DNA of 64,000 nucleotides from Herbinix luporum (GTDB lineage Bacteria; Bacillota; Clostridia; Lachnospirales; Lachnospiraceae): assembly GCF_900070325.1 (NCBI RefSeq), contig NZ_LN879430.1, positions 1,419,379 through 1,483,378 on the forward strand, in the 5' to 3' direction. The position numbers and the translations under genes are program-made. The notes below the pieces were generated by a model that was not told where the DNA came from, did no database searches, and saw only the letters and a program-made list of their open reading frames with translations. Numbering within the stretch: the first letter of the stretch is position 1; each line of letters opens with the position of its first letter. Below, piece by piece: positions 1 to 9,033 of this stretch.

Positions 1-569
1 AACATATTTACAGGAAACTATTTACTTCTACTTTTTATCTAAGTGCATTTACCTTTGGGGGAGGATTTGTAATTATTCCATTGATGAAAAAGAAATTTGT
101 AGATGATTTACAGTGGATTAAAGAGGATGAAATGCTGAATTTGGCAGCAATTGCACAATCTTCACCGGGAGCAGTGGCAGTCAATGCAGCAATACTGTTA
201 GGCTACCGTGTGGCAGGGATATTAGGTGCCCTAGTAACTATTCTAGGCACCATTTTACCACCCATTATTACTCTTACTATTATTTCTTTTTTTTATGCGG
301 CTTTTCGTGATAATATCGTTGTAAATTCTGTACTAAAAGGGATGCAAGCAGGCATTGCCGCTGTAATTGCTGATGTGGTTTTGAATCTCGGAGATAATGT
401 TTTAAAGGAAAAGGACATAGTGTTTGCTATAATCATGGTAGGTGCATTTGTAGCTACATTTTTCCTAGGGATTAATGTTATATATATTATTTTAGTATGT
501 GGGTTTATCGGAGCAGCCAAGATGCTGCTTCAAATAAGAAAAATCCAAAAGGAAGGTGATTCTCAATGA
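1..569 (+). CDS. Chromate transporter family protein, first half of a split pair (5' truncated by window edge)
   Basis: The reading frame is open from the first bases of the window, before the TTG/ATG at 81-86. It encodes FTFGGGFVIIPLM, the hallmark N-terminal motif of ChrA/CHR proteins, so the true start lies upstream of the window. Further family signals follow: SSPGAVAVNAAILLGYRVAG, then alternating hydrophobic segments to the C-terminus. One CHR domain of about 190 residues is expected. The next gene is a second CHR domain overlapping by 4 bases, the usual short-chain paired arrangement in which two proteins make one inner-membrane transporter. Substrate (chromate or another oxyanion) is assigned from family only. 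Confidence 0.85.
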   Translation, partial: HIYRKLFTSTFYLSAFTFGGGFVIIPLMKKKFVDDLQWIKEDEMLNLAAIAQSSPGAVAVNAAILLGYRVAGILGALVTILGTILPPIITLTIISFFYAAFRDNIVVNSVLKGMQAGIAAVIADVVLNLGDNVLKEKDIVFAIIMVGAFVATFFLGINVIYIILVCGFIGAAKMLLQIRKIQKEGDSQ

Positions 570-1129
570 TACTCTTAAAACTCTTTTGGAGCTTTTTTCA
601 AATTGGAATGTTTAGTATAGGTGGGGGCATGGCTGCTATACCACTAATTCAAAATCAAGTAGTAAATCTACACCAATGGCTGACATTAAGGGAATTTACA
701 GATCTAATCACTATTGCAGAAATGACACCGGGACCTATTGCAATTAATTCCGCCACTTTTGTAGGGATTAGAATTGCCGGTATTCCGGGAGCTATTATTG
801 CTACCCTTGGATGTATCCTTCCATCTTGTGTTATTGTTTCAGTCTTAGCATGGATTTATTTTAAATATAAAGAGTTGACCGTAATACAAGGAGTATTGTC
901 CGGTTTAAGACCTGCCATTGTAGCCCTTATTGCATCAGCAGGGATGTCAATTTTTAAGCTGGCTATTTGGGGAGAAGGGGGCTTTTCAATAAATCCACAA
1001 AATATTAACTTTGTTTCAGTTTTTTTATTTATCCTGTCTATATTAATTTTACGGAAGTGGAAACCAAATCCTATTTTTGTAATGCTAGGCTCAGGTATTA
1101 TCGGTGGAGTAGTTTATTTGATAATATAA
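566..1129 (+). CDS. Chromate transporter family protein, second half of a split pair
   Basis: This 187-residue membrane protein repeats the CHR domain: FQIGMFSIGGGMAAIPLIQ at the N-terminus, then MTPGPIAINSATFVGIRIAG, then several hydrophobic helices. The ATG overlaps the stop of the preceding CHR gene (ATGA type), which implies translational coupling and a heteromeric transporter. A good ribosome site, GGAAGGTGA, lies inside the upstream gene. Its length is normal for a short-chain CHR protein. An imperfect hairpin follows the stop. Confidence 0.88.
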   Translation: MILLKLFWSFFQIGMFSIGGGMAAIPLIQNQVVNLHQWLTLREFTDLITIAEMTPGPIAINSATFVGIRIAGIPGAIIATLGCILPSCVIVSVLAWIYFKYKELTVIQGVLSGLRPAIVALIASAGMSIFKLAIWGEGGFSINPQNINFVSVFLFILSILILRKWKPNPIFVMLGSGIIGGVVYLII

Positions 1130-1179
1130 AATGCAAGAATGCAATCACAATTTCAAAATTACTTATATATGAAGAACTA

Positions 1180-1219
1180 TACCCCCGATATGCAAACTTT
1201 AACGCATACCGAGGGTGTA
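1180..1219. terminator. Imperfect hairpin between convergent genes
   Basis: TACCCCCGATATGC (1180-1193) pairs with GCATACCGAGGGTGTA (1204-1219), with one bulge and G-U pairs. It sits just after the CHR pair and just after the end of the convergent TPR remnant, so it may stop transcription from either side. No strong T-run is present, which keeps confidence modest. Confidence 0.4.
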
Positions 1220-1222
1220 AGT

Positions 1223-1549
1223 TCAATTAGTGTTTTTCCTATGCATTTCTTCAAGAGTCTTTATTGATCTTTTTGTATCCAAATGGTCTTTGCCAAGAAT
1301 CAAACACCTTTTTTTATATACTTCACTCATTAATTCAATTCCTTCATCTTTTTTTCCATTCATAAATTTCAATCTCGCCAGATAGAACTCTACTGCCAAT
1401 GTATCAGGATGCATATTACCTAATATTGACTTTCTTACTTCATATATTTCATCGTATATAGCATATGCCTCTTTGTATCGTCGCATATTATATAGACATG
1501 AAGCAATATTCATATAGGCTGTAAGTGCATATGGATGATTACAATAATA
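1223..1549 (-). pseudogene. Decayed tetratricopeptide-repeat (kinesin-light-chain-like) gene, N-terminus lost
   Basis: The frame encodes about 1.5-2 TPR units of the kinesin-light-chain type: NIASCLYNMRRYKEAYAIY, then the HPDTLAVEFYLA spacer and a second helix pair. Reading upstream of the only ATG (1511-1513), the same frame continues through NHPYALTAYMNIA, a typical HPxxL inter-repeat motif, before meeting a stop at 1550-1552. The domain therefore begins mid-repeat without a start codon, so the gene has lost its 5' part. What it originally regulated or bound cannot be seen. Confidence 0.65.
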
Positions 1550-1647
1550 TTAACAATGTTGTTAATAAGATTATATGCACTATACAGATTACAGTCAATA
1601 TGTGGACTAATATTATGTATGTAATTCCCACCCTGTAAGGTAAAAAT

Positions 1648-1691
1648 AAGGTTTCCACCTATCAGTAATTATACTGAAAGTCTGGAAACCT
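1648..1691 (-). terminator. Nested-hairpin terminator, copy 1 of a repeated element
   Basis: AGGTTTCCA (1649-1657) pairs with TGGAAACCT (1683-1691), and inside the loop TCAGTA pairs with TACTGA. On the minus strand it follows the stop of the Na/phosphate symporter gene and runs into a T-rich stretch. A very similar element lies at 51621-51663, also behind a minus-strand gene. Confidence 0.7.
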
Positions 1692-1709
1692 TTGTTTCTA
1701 GCTATTTGT

Positions 1710-3410
1710 TTATTTCTTCTCTTTTTCAATTGCTTGCAAAGCTTCTGTTTTGCTTCCGGTGGTGGACCTGATTGAGAAAGCGATGTTTACTATATGATCC
1801 GATATTCTTTGTAATGAAAACAAAACAGAGTAAATACTCTTTGATACCTCAACAGGGTACATACCGGTACTTAAACGTGCCACATGTTCATTACGTGTAG
1901 AGGATATTAATTTTTTTATTTCTTTGTGAATATTAGAAATTGTTCTAAAGTTTTCGGTTCTACGCCTTGTAAATGCGTCAAAGCCTAAATCAAACATTTC
2001 TGATATATGTCCATAGATTTGGCTAAGCTCTTCTTTAGTTTGATCTAAAAATTTTACTTCATTATCCTTCATATAGCTTGTTTCTTTTACCAAAAGCACC
2101 GCATAATCCCCCAAACGTTCAATATCATTTGTTACATGATGCAATCCGCCAATAAGTTTCTCATCACCATCGAATTTAGTAACTGATGATATTTTTATGA
2201 AAAAGCTTGTGAGCTTATTTGTTAAGAAATCAATCCTATATTCTACCTCTGCAATTTTTTTGCTTTCACTCATATCTTCATTGACCAATGAAGCAAAAGA
2301 ACGATCAAGGTTCTCCTTTGCAAGAATTGCCATATCGTACAATTCCCTTAATGCTTGTTCAATAGCAACAGCCGGAGTTTTCAAGAAACGCTCATCAATA
2401 TATGATACTTCTTCTAACTCCTGTTCCTTATCTTTCACAAGTCTTGTCACTAAATTGACTAATGGATCTATAAACACAAGCAAAACTAAGGTGTAAAGTC
2501 CATTGTATATCAAGTTAAATGTTGCAAGACTAAATTGAGGCTTTCTGGGGAAAAGACTTTCAAAAATATTAGTGATGGGTGTCCTGAAAATAATCAAAAT
2601 AATTAAAAACATAATCGCACCAATTACACTGGTAATCAGATGGAATAATGCGATACGTTTCCCGTTGGCATTGGTAGTCAAGGAAGCCATAATACCATCG
2701 GAACAGGTTCCTATATTTGCTCCCATTACTAAGAAAAACGATTGATCTATACTGTGAATAACTCCCGTAGCCAAGAAAGCTATAAAAACACCAGTTGCTG
2801 CCGAAGATGATTGTATAATGGCAGTAAAGAGAATTCCTAATATCACTAGCAATATAGGGTTTTGCATAATTTCATATTGGAATACTTTAGATAATTGAAT
2901 ACTAAGGGTCGAATCTGCTCCGCCAATTGCGTTTTCCATTACCTCCATACCGATAAAGAGCATTCCAAATCCGATAAAAAATGGTGCAATTTTATTCAAT
3001 TTTTCATTGCTAGTGGAAAAAACTATCATGACACCTACGAAGGCAATGGCTGCAAAAACATTGCTTATGCTAAAACCACCTTTGCTGATACCTGAAAGGG
3101 CAAATATAAATGCTGTAAGCGTGGTACCTACTTTTGCCCCTAGGATAAATCCTGAGCCTTGCTTTACTGTTACAATATTGGCATGAGCAAGTCCTACCGT
3201 CATAATCGATGTGGCTGAAGATGATTGAACAAGTGCGGTAGCTCCGATTCCAATTCCATAATTAAATACTCTGTTTTTATTAAATTTTTTAAAAAGATTT
3301 CGTATTCCAGATCCTGCACTTTTCTCCAAGCCAGAGCTCATCTGCTTCATGCCGAACATAAATACAGCGACTCCACCTAACATAAGTAGTAAATTCATTA
3401 AAATTTCCAT
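1710..3410 (-). CDS. Na+/phosphate symporter family protein with PhoU-like C-terminal domain
   Basis: The protein (566 residues) has two inverted Na/Pi cotransporter repeats, each carrying the QSSS signature (LVQSSSATSIM early, AIIQSSSAATGVF around residue 200), embedded in about eight to nine hydrophobic segments. A hydrophilic PhoU-like helical bundle covers roughly residues 345-560. This matches the YjbB/NptA family that moves phosphate with sodium at the inner membrane. The PhoU-like domain probably gates activity. The ATG at 3408-3410 is preferred over the longer frame because AGAGGGAG lies about 7 bases upstream. It appears monocistronic with its own terminator. Confidence 0.88.
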   Translation of the reverse strand: MEILMNLLLMLGGVAVFMFGMKQMSSGLEKSAGSGIRNLFKKFNKNRVFNYGIGIGATALVQSSSATSIMTVGLAHANIVTVKQGSGFILGAKVGTTLTAFIFALSGISKGGFSISNVFAAIAFVGVMIVFSTSNEKLNKIAPFFIGFGMLFIGMEVMENAIGGADSTLSIQLSKVFQYEIMQNPILLVILGILFTAIIQSSSAATGVFIAFLATGVIHSIDQSFFLVMGANIGTCSDGIMASLTTNANGKRIALFHLITSVIGAIMFLIILIIFRTPITNIFESLFPRKPQFSLATFNLIYNGLYTLVLLVFIDPLVNLVTRLVKDKEQELEEVSYIDERFLKTPAVAIEQALRELYDMAILAKENLDRSFASLVNEDMSESKKIAEVEYRIDFLTNKLTSFFIKISSVTKFDGDEKLIGGLHHVTNDIERLGDYAVLLVKETSYMKDNEVKFLDQTKEELSQIYGHISEMFDLGFDAFTRRRTENFRTISNIHKEIKKLISSTRNEHVARLSTGMYPVEVSKSIYSVLFSLQRISDHIVNIAFSIRSTTGSKTEALQAIEKEKK

Positions 3411-3883
3411 TGTATTTCTCCCTCTTGTCATTACTTTTGTAGTATCTCACCTTATCTGGCAGATAATTCATCTTACATAAAGTATTATAATTCACTGCCG
3501 TACACTGGCCCAACTTCTCTATAATACAATTTCCATATTAATTTTGTAAAGAGTTTTTTTGCAGATAATAGCAAGATTATATTTACCTGCTTAAGTTTTA
3601 AAATACCTTACAGAAAAATTGACCAATATTATTGTAGTCGTATATGTAATTAATTTCAAGTAAAGTTGACATTATCTCGTAAATATTAAGTCTAAAAACC
3701 TGGGCTTGCCTATTTCAGGCTTATTATGTCTCTGTCCATTTTTTTAATCTAGTTTGTCATAATGAACTAAGATTAACCATAGCCATATTAAAAGAATACC
3801 TGTTACTTTTATTATCTTATTAGTTTAAATACTGTATTGGTAAATATTGATTAATATGTATTCTTGGGGAAGGGGTAAGATAT
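3411..3883. other. Intergenic region between divergent genes, no gene seen
   Basis: These 473 bases are strongly AT-rich and separate the minus-strand symporter from the plus-strand licD-like gene. I see no credible coding frame. A weak CCTG/CAGG hairpin lies near 3700-3718. Promoters for both flanking genes should lie here, but no pair of -35/-10 boxes is convincing enough to place. Confidence 0.5.
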
Positions 3884-4726
3884 ATGGATGATTTACAATT
3901 AGCAAGAATTCATAAAATACAGCTTGAAATTGCTAATGAAGTTAAAAGAATTTGTGATGAAAACAATATTAATTATTTTTTAATAGCAGGATCACTACTT
4001 GGAGCTGTAAGACACAAAGGGTTTATCCCCTGGGATGATGATATGGATATAGGTATGTTAAGAAAGGACTATGCAAAATTTTTGGAAATTGCATCTAAGG
4101 ATTTAAATGATAAATATTATCTAGAGACTTGGGATGTATCTTCCGGTTATGGGTTGCCATTTGGAAAAATAAGAAAGAAGGGTACAAAATACATTGAAAG
4201 AAAATCAAAAGATGTAAGATGTCATCCCGGAATATTTATAGATATTTTTCCTTTTGATAATGTTCCAAATAATAAAGTCCTAAGATTAATTCATGAATAT
4301 AGGTTGAAGTTTTATCAGTATTTAATTTTTGAATTATGCATGTATAGTATATCAATTAATTATAAATACATAAAAAGACTAGTTTATACCTTGTTAAAGA
4401 AAAGTGTAAAAAATAAGTCTTTAAAAGAAATTAAAAAGAGATATGAAGGAATATCAAAAAAATATAACTCTAAACAAACTGAGCATGTGCATGCAGTCGG
4501 CGGTGCATATGGATATAAGAAAGAAACCATAAAAACATCTTGGGTCTTGCAAGTTGATGAACTAGAATTTGAAGGCCATATGTTTAAGGTTCCTAAAGGA
4601 TATAAGGAATATCTAACTTATTTTTATGGTGACTATATGACCCCTCCCCCAAGAAATAACAGATATAATCGACATGATATTATAGAGCTTAAATTTGATG
4701 AGAAATTGGAATCTAATAAGTTCTAA
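3884..4726 (+). CDS. LicD family phosphotransferase
   Basis: The 280-residue soluble protein carries the LicD nucleotidyltransferase-fold core: FLIAGSLLGAVRHKGFIPWD followed by DDMDIGM, an acidic metal-binding cluster at about residues 45-58. LicD proteins transfer phosphocholine, or other phospho-substituents in relatives, from a CDP-linked donor onto cell-surface glycans. The acceptor cannot be told here because no glycan or teichoic-acid genes adjoin it. The start ATG has AAGGGG about 9 bases upstream. It stands alone and is followed by an unusual repeat-filled hairpin. Confidence 0.87.
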   Translation: MDDLQLARIHKIQLEIANEVKRICDENNINYFLIAGSLLGAVRHKGFIPWDDDMDIGMLRKDYAKFLEIASKDLNDKYYLETWDVSSGYGLPFGKIRKKGTKYIERKSKDVRCHPGIFIDIFPFDNVPNNKVLRLIHEYRLKFYQYLIFELCMYSISINYKYIKRLVYTLLKKSVKNKSLKEIKKRYEGISKKYNSKQTEHVHAVGGAYGYKKETIKTSWVLQVDELEFEGHMFKVPKGYKEYLTYFYGDYMTPPPRNNRYNRHDIIELKFDEKLESNKF

Positions 4727-4748
4727 CAAATCTTTAAATCAAAAATAT

Positions 4749-4918
4749 AGGATTTCCAAGTATAAAAAGCACCGAAATTATACTCCGTATAAAAATTATA
4801 CTCCGTATAAAAATTATACTCCGTATAAAAATTATACTCCGTATAAAAATTATACTCCGTATAAAAATTATACTCCGTATAAAAATTATACTCCGTATAA
4901 TTGAAACTTGGAAATCCT
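4749..4918. terminator. Perfect 13-bp inverted repeat enclosing a tandem array
   Basis: AGGATTTCCAAGT (4749-4761) is exactly complementary to ACTTGGAAATCCT (4906-4918). It lies 22 bases after the licD-like stop and is followed by TTTATTA, so it looks like that gene's terminator stem. The loop, usually a few bases, is here about 144 bases and is almost entirely an 18-bp tandem repeat. Confidence 0.6.
4775..4900 (+). repeat. Tandem repeat, 18-bp unit x 7 copies
   Basis: Exact period-18 repetition runs from 4775 to 4900 (126 bases, seven identical copies of TATACTCCGTATAAAAAT in one phase). Each unit contains a small inverted repeat, TATAC-TCC-GTATA. The array can be read as YKNYTP repeats, but the only start is inside the licD-like gene and no ribosome site fits, so I treat it as non-coding. 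Seven identical units suggest recent slippage expansion and a variable copy number. Confidence 0.95.
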
Positions 4919-5010
4919 TTATTATAGTAATATTTCTATTTAAAGTTATTTTTAATTTTCAACATATGTAAATAGCAAATAGGTATTCGATATTGGATTT
5001 AGTAAATCCC

Positions 5011-7212
5011 TTATATAAGGGTATCATTTTGCAATGCTTCATTTAGATTACACTGCAAAAGACGTTTGCCTCCAATATAATAAGCTAAAGCAACAAAGCC
5101 AATGATAACAAGGCTAAACAGTAAAATAGGTAATATCGGTAACTTTGTTAATACTTCCATGGGATTTAAATAGCTGGCCTTTATTGCAAATACCTCAAAT
5201 ATCCCAGTAAGCAAAAGTGTTATTAGAAGCGGGCGTCCTGCAATAACTAAGGCTTCAATAATAAATATTTTTCGCATACCAAACGGAGTGAGTCCAACGG
5301 ACATATACTGAGCGAATTCTCGCTTTCTCTGATATATAAAACCAAGTGTATAGGAAAATACATTTGCAATTCCAATAACTGCAAGTAAGAAACAAAGGGA
5401 ACCAAATACTAACTTATAAGCTTTAAAAATTTTATCATTAGTAATCTTATTTTGAATTCGATTATCGCTTTCTATTTCATATGCTGTACCTATAAGTTGT
5501 GCTATGTTATCTTCCAAATCATTCAATTCTTCAAGAGTAACCCCTTCTCGGCTCAGTATTCGAATATAGGTGTCTGCTTCAGCACCTTCTACTTGTCCCG
5601 ATATTTTTTCCCATAAAGACTGGGAAATAAATTGTACCAATGAATAATCGGAGTATTCTTCCCGTAAAACCGGAACTTGCTGAGTAAAACCAAGCACAGG
5701 GATTTTATCTGCTTCTTGATTTTTTTCAGTATTTTTCAAGTTAATTGTTGCTCTATTTTCCTTCACAAAGGGTATATATTTTCTATAACGAAAAACGCTG
5801 TTTATACTATCCCATATTTCATTCAAAATGATTGTTCCCTCCAGCTTAGGCTGTATACCGATTTCTTTACAATATTCTTTAAATGCCTCATCATCCATTA
5901 TTACAATAGGAGCCTCTATTAGCCATGAACCGTCACTCTTAGTTACAGATTTCCCTGCAACCTTCTCTAAACCGCCAAGTTTAACTAAGTCATCACTGAT
6001 CCAATCTTCTGAAACTGAAATTATTGATTTTGCCTTTTGATAAACAATTATGTCCCGAACTCCTTCAAGCCCACGGAGCTTGTCCGTGTAATCAAATTCT
6101 TCTATCTTGGTATCCTTTACAGTCACCATTACATCCCATGCATCCTGATACCTTTCGAAATAAGTATGCTTTGTACTAATATCCATAAGGGTAAGCACAC
6201 ACATCATCAATGTAAATCCCAGAAAAGACAATGTCAAAGATAAGGAAGATGTACGTAGTGCCTTTTTTTGAGCCTTTAGGGCATTTGCAGCTAGCTCTCC
6301 TTCCATGCCAAACATTCTAGATAGTATTCGAGGATTTCTTTTTCTTTTTAGCATAGACTTGTTTGTACCTAATATGGCTTCTAGTGGTGTAAGTTTGCTG
6401 ATTTTTCTGGCAGGCAGCCAGGCAGAGAAAAACACCGTCAATACCGAAGCTAAAATAGTAATCACAGATATAAGGGGATGGTAACAAAAAGTACCCTCAT
6501 AGCGGCCCGCTATATCCTTGGCTATATAATTTGCTCCCTCTAAGGCACCTACACAAGCAAAAATCCCCAACAAATAACCTAGCAAAATCGGTACTACACA
6601 AAGTATGGCAGCTTCTTGAAGCAGACAAGCCAAAATTTGCTTCGGAGTAGCTCCAATGCTGGAAAAGATACCGAATTGATGTATCCTTGCACCCATAGAC
6701 ACTGCAAAAGAATTTCGAATAATCAAAACCAGTGAAAATGATACAATAAATAACACCCCTAGATAAAATGAAAGCAATAGGGGCGGCTCCTTGTCAGAGG
6801 GATCATGAATTAAATATCTAGATAAAAGTAGAGAATGATATGAGGCTGCATCTGCTTCCAATCCCAACTTATTAATAATTTGGGGCAAATCTTGGTAAAT
6901 TGTCCTCATGTTGTTAAAGTAAATATCAACTACTATTTTCTTCCCTTGGGACAAGTCTTCATTTACCAGAACCCTTTTCACATTAGGAAAATCCTGAATT
7001 GTATTTATATCTGCTTCATCTATATCTCCCACAATTCGTCCCTGCCAATCCCCTTCCTCTAGAGTAATCATATCAATCTCAGATATCCAAGAATTATAAA
7101 AGAGAGTGCATAAGAAAGACAAAAAGAATGTGGAGATAAAAGCAGCCACCATGATTGACAGGCTAGAAGCACGGTTGTTCTTAATATAACTGGCACAATA
7201 ATCCTTCCACAT
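5011..7212 (-). CDS. FtsX/MacB-type ABC transporter permease
   Basis: A 733-residue permease with an N-terminal transmembrane segment, a large extracytoplasmic region and two FtsX-like membrane blocks. The first is at about residues 150-290 (FAVSMGARIHQFGIFSSIGATPKQIL) and the second at the C-terminus (KREFAQYMSVGLTPFGMRKIF). This is the layout of two-module lantibiotic/peptide-resistance permeases such as BceB/YtrF types. The start at 7210-7212 is preferred because GAGGTGA lies 5-6 bases upstream. It is one base from the stop of the ATPase gene, so the two form a transporter operon. Substrate is unknown, and no sensor kinase adjoins it. Confidence 0.85.
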   Translation of the reverse strand: MWKDYCASYIKNNRASSLSIMVAAFISTFFLSFLCTLFYNSWISEIDMITLEEGDWQGRIVGDIDEADINTIQDFPNVKRVLVNEDLSQGKKIVVDIYFNNMRTIYQDLPQIINKLGLEADAASYHSLLLSRYLIHDPSDKEPPLLLSFYLGVLFIVSFSLVLIIRNSFAVSMGARIHQFGIFSSIGATPKQILACLLQEAAILCVVPILLGYLLGIFACVGALEGANYIAKDIAGRYEGTFCYHPLISVITILASVLTVFFSAWLPARKISKLTPLEAILGTNKSMLKRKRNPRILSRMFGMEGELAANALKAQKKALRTSSLSLTLSFLGFTLMMCVLTLMDISTKHTYFERYQDAWDVMVTVKDTKIEEFDYTDKLRGLEGVRDIIVYQKAKSIISVSEDWISDDLVKLGGLEKVAGKSVTKSDGSWLIEAPIVIMDDEAFKEYCKEIGIQPKLEGTIILNEIWDSINSVFRYRKYIPFVKENRATINLKNTEKNQEADKIPVLGFTQQVPVLREEYSDYSLVQFISQSLWEKISGQVEGAEADTYIRILSREGVTLEELNDLEDNIAQLIGTAYEIESDNRIQNKITNDKIFKAYKLVFGSLCFLLAVIGIANVFSYTLGFIYQRKREFAQYMSVGLTPFGMRKIFIIEALVIAGRPLLITLLLTGIFEVFAIKASYLNPMEVLTKLPILPILLFSLVIIGFVALAYYIGGKRLLQCNLNEALQNDTLI

Positions 7213-7213
7213 A

Positions 7214-7897
7214 TTATTCACCTCGCCTCTGATCCTTGATAATTCTTCCATCCTCAATGGTTATAATACGATCTGCTTCCTGTGCAATCTTTTCATCATG
7301 GGTGATTAAAAGGATTGTCTGTTTAAGATCATGGTTAGACTGCTTTAGAAGCTCAATAATCTCCTTTGAATTTTTACTGTCAAGATTTCCGGTGGGCTCA
7401 TCAGCAAGTAGTAGTACAGGCCGGTAAATCAAAGAACGGGCAATGGCAACACGTTGCTGCTGTCCTCCGGATAGTTGATGTGGTAAAGCCTCCAGTTTAT
7501 CAGTAATTCCCAAAATGCTTACAATTTTCTCAAAGTATTCTTTGTCCGGTTTTCTTTTATCCAGAATTATAGGCATAAGGATATTTTTTCTCACCGTTAA
7601 AGTAGGAATCAGATTATAAAATTGATAGACTAGTCCTACCTTAGTTCTTCTAAAAATGGCGGCAGATGTGGCATTTAGTTTACTAATATCCACACCATCT
7701 ACGATTACAGTTCCTTTTGTAGCTTTATCAATACTGGCTATAATATGTAGTAAGGTTGATTTGCCGGAACCTGAGGCTCCGACTATAGCCACAAACTCCC
7801 CTTTATCAACAGAAAAATCAATTCCATTAAGTGCATGAACCTGATTGTTACCTTTTCCAAATACTTTTTCTACATTGCTACATTTTAGTATTTCCAT
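7214..7897 (-). CDS. ABC transporter ATP-binding protein (LolD/MacB type)
   Basis: A 227-residue nucleotide-binding subunit with Walker A GASGSGKST, Q-loop YQFYNLIP, signature LSGGQQQRVAIARSL, Walker B LLLADEPTGNLD and the switch histidine in LLITHDEK. All catalytic motifs are intact. It pairs with the permease directly downstream. The start at 7895-7897 (MEILKC) is chosen over the longer frame because GGAGGTG lies about 5 bases upstream. Likely role: powering export or sensing of a peptide or lipid at the membrane. Confidence 0.92.
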   Translation of the reverse strand: MEILKCSNVEKVFGKGNNQVHALNGIDFSVDKGEFVAIVGASGSGKSTLLHIIASIDKATKGTVIVDGVDISKLNATSAAIFRRTKVGLVYQFYNLIPTLTVRKNILMPIILDKRKPDKEYFEKIVSILGITDKLEALPHQLSGGQQQRVAIARSLIYRPVLLLADEPTGNLDSKNSKEIIELLKQSNHDLKQTILLITHDEKIAQEADRIITIEDGRIIKDQRRGE

Positions 7898-8139
7898 TTT
7901 CCACCTCCATGAAATATCTGGGTTAAAGCTTATCAATCCTTTCCCTGATATAAAATCGACATTACTTTTGCTTTGAAATGAGCCATTACAGAAAAACTAT
8001 TCAAACTTATAAATTATAATATTAATAAAATTATATGCTTTTGTCAATTTTAGTCAATACTTTTATGGACTAAACTCCAAAATAATCATATATTTAATCT
8101 TCAAAAATATTATCATCTGTATTAAATCTATTATCATTA

Positions 8140-8718
8140 CTATAACTTACTTTTTACTATATCCTTTAAAACAGGCAAAACTTCATTTTCAAACCATGGA
8201 TTACGTTTCAACCAACCGAGATTTAATGGTGAAGGATGAACCAAGGGAAAATATTCCGGTAAGTATTTATGGTAATTTCTCACGGTTTCAGTCAAATTTC
8301 TCTCACGTCGTGTATTTAGATAGTATTCTTGTGCATAGCTTCCAACAAGAATTATTGTTTCAATATTTGGCATTTCCTTTAGTATAATCGGATGCCATTT
8401 TTCTGCAAACCCCTTCCTAGGAGGAATGTCACCACTTTTTGCTTTTCCTGGATAGTAGAAATCCATAGGTAAATGGGCAATACGATTTGTTGTATAAAAT
8501 AATTCTCGAGAAACCCCAATCCATTCTCTCAACCGGTCACCACTTAAATCATTCCAAAATAAACGGGTTTCTTCTGCTTTTCGTCCAGGTGCTTGTCCGA
8601 CTATGGCAATCCGTGCCTCAACTGAAGCTTTAAATAATGGTGGTATCCCTTTTTTTGTATAAGATTCGTTCATGGGGTCATTCATGATTTCTTGTTTAAT
8701 CTTTTCGAATATCATCAT
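8140..8718 (-). CDS. Uracil-DNA glycosylase superfamily protein
   Basis: The 192-residue protein has the superfamily's GQAPGRKAEETRLFWNDLSGDRL element near residues 41-65, followed by LVGSYAQEYYL and the late LVHPSPLN motif, the counterpart of the HPSP loop of uracil-DNA glycosylases. These support base-excision or related activity on uracil in DNA. It resembles the uncharacterised branch annotated as UDG family rather than family 1. Two ATGs sit in tandem, and a weak AAAGGA lies upstream. It is monocistronic with AT-rich flanks. Confidence 0.78.
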   Translation of the reverse strand: MMIFEKIKQEIMNDPMNESYTKKGIPPLFKASVEARIAIVGQAPGRKAEETRLFWNDLSGDRLREWIGVSRELFYTTNRIAHLPMDFYYPGKAKSGDIPPRKGFAEKWHPIILKEMPNIETIILVGSYAQEYYLNTRRERNLTETVRNYHKYLPEYFPLVHPSPLNLGWLKRNPWFENEVLPVLKDIVKSKL

Positions 8719-9033
8719 ACAACTTACATTCCTTTTAATATCAATTTTTGTAATTTAATTTCTTGAACCTTGTATCTTTTAATTATTTTTTATGTACTAA
8801 TATAGAATTTCCCCTGTTTTACCTGTAATTATAAATCTTTATTTTATCTCCTTCAATTTATTAAATAAACTATTCAGTTAAAAACATCCATATAATTAGT
8901 TTAAAAACAACCTCATTATTACTACAAGATTATTACAACTGAAATTTTCATTTCATTATCACCAAGTATATAATCTTGTAATTAATAAAGAGGTTATTAA
9001 AATGAATATTATGTTTTAACCTTATTACCTACC
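8719..9033. other. Intergenic region, no gene seen, holds a long inverted repeat
   Basis: This 315-base AT-rich stretch separates the glycosylase-family gene and the XRE regulator gene, both on the minus strand. The only structure I see is the imperfect inverted repeat at 8909-8995, listed separately. Confidence 0.6.
8909..8995. repeat. Imperfect 25-bp inverted repeat
   Basis: The arm at 8909-8933, beginning AACCTCATTATTAC, is nearly complementary to 8970-8995, ending AATAAAGAGGTT. The shared core is ACAAGATTAT / ATAATCTTGT, with a 36-base loop. On the minus strand it follows the XRE gene and may be its terminator, or it could be a small non-autonomous element. Confidence 0.5.

Noticed and set aside
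3289..3513. Minus-strand frame overlapping the symporter start
   Set aside because: Low-complexity shadow frame without a ribosome site; the symporter start is well supported.
4775..4900. Possible CRISPR array
   Set aside because: The 18-bp units are directly adjacent with no unique spacers and no cas genes are near.
4695..4904. Open frame encoding YKNYTP repeats
   Set aside because: It starts inside the licD-like gene without a ribosome site; it is only the reading of the 18-bp tandem repeat.
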